Positions 1-4,322 of a DNA stretch of 5,593 nt are shown here, piece by piece; position 1 is the first letter of the stretch; every line of letters begins with the position of its first letter. The stretch covers positions 1 to 5,593 of the forward strand of contig USEE01000118.1 of assembly GCA_900553645.1 (NCBI GenBank). Reading direction: 5' to 3'. Below the pieces are notes generated by a model. That model saw nothing but the letters and a program-made list of their open reading frames with translations. It ran no database searches and was not told the origin of the DNA. This DNA is from an uncultured Eubacteriales bacterium (GTDB lineage Bacteria; Bacillota_A; Clostridia; Christensenellales; Aristaeellaceae). The position numbers were made by a program, and so were the translations under genes.

Positions 1-428
1 CACTCGTCCAGCTGCTGAACGTTTATGACCTTGAGACTGCCGCCGGGACGCACCATCAGGCTGGCAATGTCCTTTGCGCGCGCAAGCAATGTCTGCATGG
101 CTGAGTCCTGAACATAGTTGCGCACCAGCGTCGCGTTCAGCGTGCCCGCGATGAATACCGTCACGATTATCAGGCACAGGAAGCTTAAAAGCAGCTGAGT
201 AAACAGCCTTGAGCGGCGCGGCGGCGTGTTCGCGGCGATGGGCGCTTTGCCAAACAGCGCGCGTATGCGGTTTCGCAATATATGCTTTTTAGCGGGCGCA
301 CGTTTTGCACGCGCTCCCGCTTTAGCTTTTTTGCTATTCTGCTTGGTTTTTTTCTTGCGCTTCTCCGCAGGCGGCGCGTCCGCAGGCTGTGCCGCGTCCG
401 CGGCGGGCGCGTTATGAAACCATTTCAA
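1..428 (-). CDS. Sensor histidine kinase, N-terminal part (cut by left edge)
   Basis: Open minus-strand frame of 142 codons running off the left edge. From the proposed TTG start it begins MKWFHNAPAAD, then has an Ala/Pro stretch, a Lys/Arg/Ala-rich segment (about residues 22-48), a second basic patch (71-74, RRSR), one strong membrane helix (about 75-97), and the start of an extracellular region with an amphipathic helix (about 100-126). The catalytic HisKA and ATPase domains would lie outside the window, so the kinase call rests on the layout and on position directly after an OmpR-type regulator. There is no usable ATG before the membrane helix. An upstream in-frame stop (TAA) leaves TTG at 428, TTG at 440 or a CTG as starts; 428 is my choice because it overlaps the regulator's end by 17 nt and follows a GGGGAG 12 nt upstream, a long spacing. 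The frame is solid, the exact start is not. Confidence 0.75.
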   Translation of the reverse strand, partial: MKWFHNAPAADAAQPADAPPAEKRKKKTKQNSKKAKAGARAKRAPAKKHILRNRIRALFGKAPIAANTPPRRSRLFTQLLLSFLCLIIVTVFIAGTLNATLVRNYVQDSAMQTLLARAKDIASLMVRPGGSLKVINVQQLDE

Positions 429-1116
429 AGCGATAGCCAACTCCCCATACAGTCTTTATGTCCCAATGGTTCGTGTCGCGGCACAGCTTGGCGCGGATGC
501 GCTTTATGTGGCTGTCAACCGCGCGGGTGTCGCCCAGGAAGTCGTAACCCCATATGCTCTGCAGCAGGTGTTCGCGCGAGAATACCAGTCCCGGATTGCT
601 GGCCAGACACCAGATAATTTCGATCTCCTTGGGCGTGCAGGGCACGATCTGGCCGTCCAGCTTTACGGTGAACGACGCCATATTGATCTCCAGATTTTCT
701 ATGCGCAGTTCGGTATTCTTCTTTTCGTCGCGCTGCTCGTGTATGCGGCGCAGTACGGCCTTTATGCGCGCCACGACCTCGCGGGGGGAGAAGGGCTTGG
801 TTATGTAGTCATCCGCGCCCAGTTCCAGACCCAGCAGCTTGTCGATCTCCTCGCCCTTTGCGGTCAGCATTATTATGGGCGTGGTCATGTCGCGGCGAAT
901 CTCGCGGCACACGGTCAGACCGTCGGCCTTGGGCATCATTATGTCCAGCACGATCATGTCGGGGTGCAGCGACTTGGCTTTTTCGATGGCCTCTTCGCCA
1001 TCGTAGGCGGATATTACGTCATAGCCTTCCTTGCGAAAATATACGTTGAGCGACTGATGAACGTTGGGATCATCGTCGGCGATAAGCACACGGTAGCCCG
1101 CGCGTGTATTTTCCAT
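412..1116 (-). CDS. OmpR/PhoB-family response regulator
   Basis: A 234-residue two-component DNA-binding response regulator. The receiver domain covers about residues 8-124: acidic pocket D14/D15 in LIADDD, phosphoacceptor D58 in VLDIMMP, switch T85 in MLTAKGEE, and K107 in ITKPF. After a short charged linker comes a winged-helix effector domain (about 135-234), with TPKEIEI at its start, the recognition-helix stretch RAVDSHIKRIRAKL, and the wing motif TVWGVGYRFE that is typical of OmpR/PhoB proteins. The ATG at 1116 is preferred over the one at 1164: an AGGAGGT lies 10 nt upstream of it, and the extra 16 residues of the longer form precede the conserved receiver start. It should be phosphorylated by the overlapping downstream kinase and then bind direct-repeat DNA sites near its target promoters. 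Length and residues are all normal for the family. Which PhoB/WalR/ResD-like subgroup it belongs to cannot be told by eye, so no symbol is given. Confidence 0.96.
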   Translation of the reverse strand: MENTRAGYRVLIADDDPNVHQSLNVYFRKEGYDVISAYDGEEAIEKAKSLHPDMIVLDIMMPKADGLTVCREIRRDMTTPIIMLTAKGEEIDKLLGLELGADDYITKPFSPREVVARIKAVLRRIHEQRDEKKNTELRIENLEINMASFTVKLDGQIVPCTPKEIEIIWCLASNPGLVFSREHLLQSIWGYDFLGDTRAVDSHIKRIRAKLCRDTNHWDIKTVWGVGYRFEMVS

Positions 1117-1126
1117 AGACTGAGTT

Positions 1127-1133
1127 ACCTCCT
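1127..1133 (-). promoter_or_regulatory. Shine-Dalgarno of the response regulator
   Basis: AGGAGGT on the minus strand, 10 nt before the ATG at 1116. It decides between that start and the upstream in-frame ATG at 1164, which has no comparable site. Confidence 0.85.
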
Positions 1134-1181
1134 GTATATATTTATCATGGCTCCAATCGAGCATGGCCGAAATCGAGGGTA

Positions 1182-1209
1182 GGCGGGCCGAGGTGTTACT
1201 TAGCCCGCC
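1182..1209 (-). other. GC hairpin at the 5' end of the regulator mRNA
   Basis: A perfect 7-bp inverted repeat, GGCGGGC (1182-1188) and GCCCGCC (1203-1209), with a 14-nt loop. No run of T follows on either strand, so it is a poor intrinsic terminator. It begins at about the position where transcription from the predicted promoter at 1216-1224 would start. It would therefore fold at the extreme 5' end of the regulator mRNA, where such stems can protect against decay or tune expression. The stem is visible; the role is inferred. Confidence 0.4.
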
Positions 1210-1215
1210 GGAACC

Positions 1216-1224
1216 ATTATATCA
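1216..1224 (-). promoter_or_regulatory. Extended -10 promoter of the regulator-kinase pair
   Basis: The minus strand reads TGATATAAT, a perfect -10 hexamer with the TGn extension. No good -35 is found at 16-18 bp: TTCACA fits the hexamer but at a 20-bp spacing. The predicted start point is near 1209, giving a leader of about 90 nt before the regulator ATG at 1116. The -10 match is strong and sits in a non-coding stretch. Confidence 0.6.
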
Positions 1225-1275
1225 CAAAATCGACCCGCCGTTGTGAAATATAATTGCCGAAGGTTATATCTAATT

Positions 1276-1289
1276 TGTAAACATTTACA
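1276..1289. promoter_or_regulatory. 14-bp palindromic operator-like site (cre-like)
   Basis: TGTAAACATTTACA consists of 6-bp arms TGTAAA/TTTACA around a 2-bp centre. It fits the Bacillus-type CcpA cre consensus TGWAANCGNTNWCA at every position except the central G, which is A here. It lies 10 bp after the stop of the secreted-protein gene, with its centre roughly 74 bp upstream of the predicted start point for the regulator. That distance would suit an activator or an upstream operator for the regulator-kinase genes. A LacI-family or other dimeric regulator is equally possible. Confidence 0.4.
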
Positions 1290-1298
1290 TGAGACGGC

Positions 1299-1997
1299 TT
1301 AGCCCTCCACATCGGCGGTCAGATCGATTACGTCCGCGCTCACGGGCATCAGGCCGGATGCGGAAACGTCGCTGGCGGCCAGGTATATATTGACCGTGCC
1401 CATTACGGGAGATTCGAGAATATTCTCGTTTTCTATCGAGTAGGTCATTACAACGAGGCCTTTGTCGGCGGAAGTGTCGTCGGTTAGCCGAATTCCCTTC
1501 AGCACGGCGTAAGTGCCTTCGCCGTCTGCACGCGCTATGTCATACGTATTGCTGGCTTCGTCGTATACTATGGAACTGGAGTACATACGGTTTACGATGG
1601 GCAGTACGTCGTACTTTTCGCCGAACATATTTTCAAAAGTCTTGCGAATATAATCGGCCGGTACAGCTACAGAGGAGTCTCCATCAAATGGCCACTTTTC
1701 GGAATCGTTCAATCCGAACGAGTTAAGGTAGCTGTATACCGCACCCCACGTATCGGCGATTTCATCCTGAGAAGCCCAACCGCCGCCGTTGACTATAAAA
1801 GTCCATTGTGCCAGGCTGTTCATATAGCCGTCCATCAGCGCGGCACGCAGTACGGTTGAGTCGCCGGTATAGTACATGGTTTCAACCGCGCTCGCCGCAA
1901 GATCGCTCACGGTATTTTCGGCCTCAGAATCCGCAAACGCCATCGCCGAGGGGGCCATCATTATTGCGCACAGCATTATGCTAATTATCTTTTTCAT
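1299..1997 (-). CDS. Secreted protein of unknown function
   Basis: A 232-residue protein that I do not recognise. The N-terminus is a classic Sec signal peptide: MKK, a hydrophobic core (about residues 4-16), and Ala-x-Ala sites ending at A20 or A22, giving a mature chain that starts near DSEAEN. The mature part is acidic, has no cysteine, no later membrane helix and no LPXTG-type anchor, so it is probably released or held non-covalently in the envelope. Its middle contains a Gly/Trp-rich stretch (NGGGWASQDEI) and several aromatic positions. The second half alternates in a way that suggests beta strands (for example GTYAVLKGIRL and GTVNIYLA). The start is set by AGGAGG 9 nt before this ATG; the in-frame ATG at 2021 lacks such a site. 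It is codirectional with and upstream of the regulator and kinase, so it may be part of, or a ligand for, that signalling unit. That link is inference from position only. Confidence 0.85.
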   Translation of the reverse strand: MKKIISIMLCAIMMAPSAMAFADSEAENTVSDLAASAVETMYYTGDSTVLRAALMDGYMNSLAQWTFIVNGGGWASQDEIADTWGAVYSYLNSFGLNDSEKWPFDGDSSVAVPADYIRKTFENMFGEKYDVLPIVNRMYSSSIVYDEASNTYDIARADGEGTYAVLKGIRLTDDTSADKGLVVMTYSIENENILESPVMGTVNIYLAASDVSASGLMPVSADVIDLTADVEG

Positions 1998-2006
1998 ATT
2001 CAATAT

Positions 2007-2012
2007 CCTCCT
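2007..2012 (-). promoter_or_regulatory. Shine-Dalgarno of the secreted-protein gene
   Basis: AGGAGG on the minus strand, 9 nt before the ATG at 1997. It fixes the start at MKKIIS rather than at the ATG at 2021, and so gives a compact, well-formed signal peptide. Confidence 0.85.
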
Positions 2013-2038
2013 AAACTTCATGCGTGATGTATATAAGA

Positions 2039-2064
2039 CGGCTAAAATCGCGGTTTAGTTGCCG
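2039..2064 (-). other. Small hairpin in the leader of the secreted-protein gene
   Basis: On the minus strand CGG, a 3-nt bulge, CTAAA, a 7-nt loop, TTTAG and CCG can pair into an 8-bp bulged stem about 40 nt before the ATG at 1997. It would lie in the leader if transcription starts further upstream. Nothing marks it as a known riboswitch and it may be chance. Confidence 0.2.
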
Positions 2065-2109
2065 ACATGGATATTATTTTCCATACCTGCGGGCGCCGAG
2101 TGTGCAAAA

Positions 2110-2160
2110 AATGAAGCATTTGAGCAAAAAGACTATGCAATGTGGCTCAATTAATTCATT
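2110..2160. repeat. Imperfect inverted repeat in the divergent intergenic region
   Basis: Arms 2110-2125 (AATGAAGCATTTGAGC) and 2145-2160 (GCTCAATTAATTCATT) are 16 nt each and pair at 13 of 16 positions around a 19-nt spacer. The inner 6 bp (TTGAGC/GCTCAA) and outer 6 bp (AATGAA/TTCATT) are perfect. The right arm runs into the symmetric -10 at 2158-2165. It could be a two-half-site operator for a dimeric regulator serving both divergent genes, or an RNA stem in the leader of the minus-strand transcript. Confidence 0.4.
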
Positions 2161-2165
2161 ATAAT
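2158..2165. promoter_or_regulatory. Symmetric -10 element, possibly bidirectional promoter
   Basis: ATTATAAT is its own reverse complement, so each strand reads TATAAT (plus 2160-2165, minus 2163-2158). It lies between the divergently oriented CapA-family and secreted-protein genes. Neither direction has a convincing -35 at 16-18 bp. Symmetric -10 elements that fire both ways are known in bacteria. Predicted starts are near 2172 (plus) and 2151 (minus), the latter giving a leader of about 150 nt for the secreted-protein gene. Confidence 0.35.
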
Positions 2166-2182
2166 ACGTAAAGCGGCGCTTC

Positions 2183-2211
2183 TGGACATACACGTATATG
2201 TGTTGTATAAT
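2183..2211 (+). promoter_or_regulatory. Candidate sigma-A promoter for the capA-like gene and leuA
   Basis: TGGACA (2183-2188), a 17-bp spacer and TATAAT (2206-2211): one mismatch from the standard consensus, with ideal spacing. The predicted start point is about 2216-2218. This falls inside the longest open frame of the CapA-like protein, so either that protein starts further downstream than GTG 2200 or this match is fortuitous. Confidence 0.45.
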
Positions 2212-4320
2212 AATGACAGATTTTATAATAGGGAGGGAGCGCATATTCCGGAGGAATACATAAGGCGCAGCCAGCGCCGCGCACAAAACGCCGCTCCCAC
2301 GCGCGCCGAGCCGCGCACAACTGCGCAGCCAGCCGCGCCGCAGCAAAAGCCGCGTACCGCGCAAACAGCGCCGGGGGCGGCTGAACAGGGCTATACTCCG
2401 CGCGCATCGTCGCATACCGCGCCGCCAAATGCACGAGATGTTCAGCCCGTAAGGCGTGACAGGCAGGCGGGCGAAGCGAACAGGCACGATATACGTACCG
2501 CGGCGCGCCCCGCACAGACTGCGCCGCGCACAGCTGAGCCGGGCGGACAGACTCGGTCACATCACGAAGTGCCGCCTGAATTGCGCCGCACGACTGCGGA
2601 CGCGTCGGTTCAGGGCCGCACGCGCGCGCGCCGCGAGGGAAGTACTTCGCACGCACACGCGCCTGAACCAAGAAACGCACGTCCGACATTTGAACAGCAG
2701 TCGGTGGCTCAGGGCAGGCAGGAGATAATGCCAAGGCGGGAAGCGCAGTCCGGCAATAAATCCACAATGGCGGCGCGCCAGCCTGAACAGCCTAAGCGCA
2801 TATCGGTAGAGCCGCAAGGCCAGCCCGTAAGACAAAAGCAGGAGTATAACGGCTTTACAAGAGGTAATGCCGAGCAGCCGCGCAAGCCGGTTGAACAGCG
2901 GCAGATGCGCAATGCCGAACCGCCGCGCCAGCCGACTAAACAAAGACAGGCTCGACCTCCGCGCCATACGGCAGAGCACGACAGCGGCAGACCGCCGCGC
3001 ACTCAGACTGCGCAGGTCAGACCGCCTAAACAGCCGCAAACCCGACCTGTCCAGCGAGAGAACAACCGACAGGCGAGCGCGGCGCAAACCTCGCCCAACG
3101 CCGAACGGCGGCGCGACATTGCATTGCGCAAACAGCTAAGGCATATGCACGCGATCAATGCCGCATTGCGATTTTTGTGCACGGCGGCGATGGTGCTCAT
3201 GATGCTGCTGTGGCCGAGCGTATGCGCACCCGACGATGGTGAACTGATAAAAGACGGCGGGCAGAAGGTCGTATTGCCGGTAAGCATGGCAACCGCTGCG
3301 CCCGAACCCACGACGGCGCCCACCGAAGCGCTGATGCCCACGCCTGAACCCACGCCGATCAGCATAACCATAAGCGCGGCGGGCGATTGCACGCTGGGCT
3401 ACGATCCGCGGCTGGGTTACAGCAATTCTCTGCCCGAAGAGCTGGAGCGGCAGGACGGCGATTACGGCTACTTCTTCCGGGGCGTACTGCCGGTATTTGC
3501 CAGCGATGACCTTACCATAGTCAATCTGGAATGCGCGCTGACCAAATCCGACGACAAGGTCGAAGGCAAGACGTTTTGCTTTAAGGGCGACCCGCTCTAC
3601 CGAAACATGCTGCTGGAGGGGTCGATAGAGGTCGTGTCGCTGGGCAACAACCATTCGCGCGACTATAAAGCACAGGGCTTTAACGACACGGTCGAGGCGC
3701 TGAGACTGGCTGGTATAGGATTTGCGGTCAACGGCGTTAGCTGTATAGAGGAAGTAAACGGAGTAAGGGTAGGCTTTTTAAGCTACAAAAACAACACGCC
3801 CGAGCTGAGTACGCTGAAAAGCGATATAGAATCGCTCAGAGATCAGAACTGCGCAATAGTAATCTGCGCGTTCCACTGGGGCGAGGAGTACCGAAACGTC
3901 GCAAACTCGACCCAGACCAAGCTGGGGCGCGCGGCGGTGGATTACGGCGCGGATCTGGTGATAGGCCACCACCCGCACGTAATTGGCTCGATAGAAAAGT
4001 ATAACGGCAAGTACATTTGCTATTCGCTGGGCAACTTCTGCTTTGGCGGCAACCGCAACCCGGAGGACAAGGATACATTCATATTCAGACAGACGTTTGA
4101 AGTGGCCAGGGACGGCGCGGCGAGCGACGCGGGCATAGAAATAGTGCCCTGCCGAATATCGTCAACAACGCGCCGCAACGATTATCAGCCGACGATATAC
4201 GGCGAGGAAGATGCAAAGCGCGTGCTGAAACGCCTGAACGAATATTCCGCGCCGCTCAAGTACGGCGCAGTGCTGGACGAATCAGTGCTTAAATGGGACT
4301 GGCAATTGGAGGGACAATGA
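2200..4320 (+). CDS. CapA/PGA_cap-family membrane-anchored protein with long basic N-terminal tail
   Basis: A 706-residue frame. Residues 1 to about 315 form a low-complexity tail rich in Arg, Gln, Pro, Ala and Thr, strongly basic and presumably cytoplasmic. One membrane helix follows (about 323-341), then a Pro/Thr linker (about 344-386), then an extracellular CapA domain (about 387-655) of the calcineurin-like metallophosphatase superfamily. Visible motifs are AAGDCTLG (D396), NLE (442-444), SLGNNHSRD (N484, H485, D488), FHWGEE (H559), GHHPH (589-593) and SLGNF (609-613). The family includes PgsA/CapA of poly-gamma-glutamate capsule systems, but no pgsB or pgsC partner is seen here and many lone members have no known substrate. 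The tail is far longer than the short N-terminus usual in PgsA. The start is doubtful: GTG 2200 and TTG 2203 lack an SD. ATT 2245 (8 nt after GGGAGG) and ATA 2260 are non-standard alternatives, and the first in-frame ATG is deep in the tail. The frame and CapA domain are secure. Confidence 0.92.
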   Translation: MLYNNDRFYNREGAHIPEEYIRRSQRRAQNAAPTRAEPRTTAQPAAPQQKPRTAQTAPGAAEQGYTPRASSHTAPPNARDVQPVRRDRQAGEANRHDIRTAARPAQTAPRTAEPGGQTRSHHEVPPELRRTTADASVQGRTRARREGSTSHAHAPEPRNARPTFEQQSVAQGRQEIMPRREAQSGNKSTMAARQPEQPKRISVEPQGQPVRQKQEYNGFTRGNAEQPRKPVEQRQMRNAEPPRQPTKQRQARPPRHTAEHDSGRPPRTQTAQVRPPKQPQTRPVQRENNRQASAAQTSPNAERRRDIALRKQLRHMHAINAALRFLCTAAMVLMMLLWPSVCAPDDGELIKDGGQKVVLPVSMATAAPEPTTAPTEALMPTPEPTPISITISAAGDCTLGYDPRLGYSNSLPEELERQDGDYGYFFRGVLPVFASDDLTIVNLECALTKSDDKVEGKTFCFKGDPLYRNMLLEGSIEVVSLGNNHSRDYKAQGFNDTVEALRLAGIGFAVNGVSCIEEVNGVRVGFLSYKNNTPELSTLKSDIESLRDQNCAIVICAFHWGEEYRNVANSTQTKLGRAAVDYGADLVIGHHPHVIGSIEKYNGKYICYSLGNFCFGGNRNPEDKDTFIFRQTFEVARDGAASDAGIEIVPCRISSTTRRNDYQPTIYGEEDAKRVLKRLNEYSAPLKYGAVLDESVLKWDWQLEGQ
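2866..2955 (+). repeat. Tandem 45-bp repeat in the tail of the CapA-like protein
   Basis: Two adjacent 15-codon units, 2866-2910 (NAEQPRKPVEQRQMR) and 2911-2955 (NAEPPRQPTKQRQAR). They agree at 10 of 15 residues and, by hand count, 32 of 45 bases, with several synonymous differences. This indicates an older in-frame duplication, and part of how the Arg/Gln/Pro-rich tail grew. Confidence 0.7.
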
Positions 4321-4322
4321 TG
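4308..4322 (+). promoter_or_regulatory. SD and TGATG coupling site between the capA-like gene and leuA
   Basis: GGAGGG (4308-4313) is followed by ATGATGG. The upstream gene stops at TGA 4318-4320, and its last A is the first base of the leuA ATG at 4320, which is 6 nt past the SD. The ATG at 4317 in the same frame is only 3 nt past it and is less likely. The arrangement implies a shared mRNA and translational coupling. Confidence 0.75.

Noticed and set aside
466..1182. 238-codon open frame on the plus strand opposite the response regulator
   Set aside because: It is the antisense shadow of a clearly conserved regulator gene in a G+C-rich region, with no ribosome binding site and no recognisable domain.
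1182..1209. Intrinsic terminator for the secreted-protein gene
   Set aside because: The 7-bp GC stem is not followed by a T run on either strand and lies downstream of the regulator's -10, so it was recorded as a leader hairpin instead.
1299..1997. Secreted protein as a lipoprotein
   Set aside because: The only cysteine (C10) is in the middle of the signal peptide's hydrophobic core, and the residues before it do not form a lipobox.
2067..2084. ATGGA/TCCAT inverted repeat as a terminator or operator
   Set aside because: Only 5 bp with an 8-nt spacer in A+T-rich sequence; easily chance.
2159..3087. Long minus-strand open frames opposite the CapA-like tail
   Set aside because: Their Arg/Ala/Leu-rich, unstructured translations are what antisense reading of the Arg/Gln/Pro-rich tail produces. 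The plus frame leads straight into a real CapA domain.
3136..3654. 172-codon minus-strand open frame opposite the CapA domain
   Set aside because: It overlaps conserved metallophosphatase motifs on the plus strand, has no SD and resembles no family.
2200..4320. A complete poly-gamma-glutamate capsule (pgs/cap) operon
   Set aside because: Only the CapA-like gene is present. The neighbours are leuA and a two-component system, with no CapB or CapC-like ligase or membrane protein in the window.
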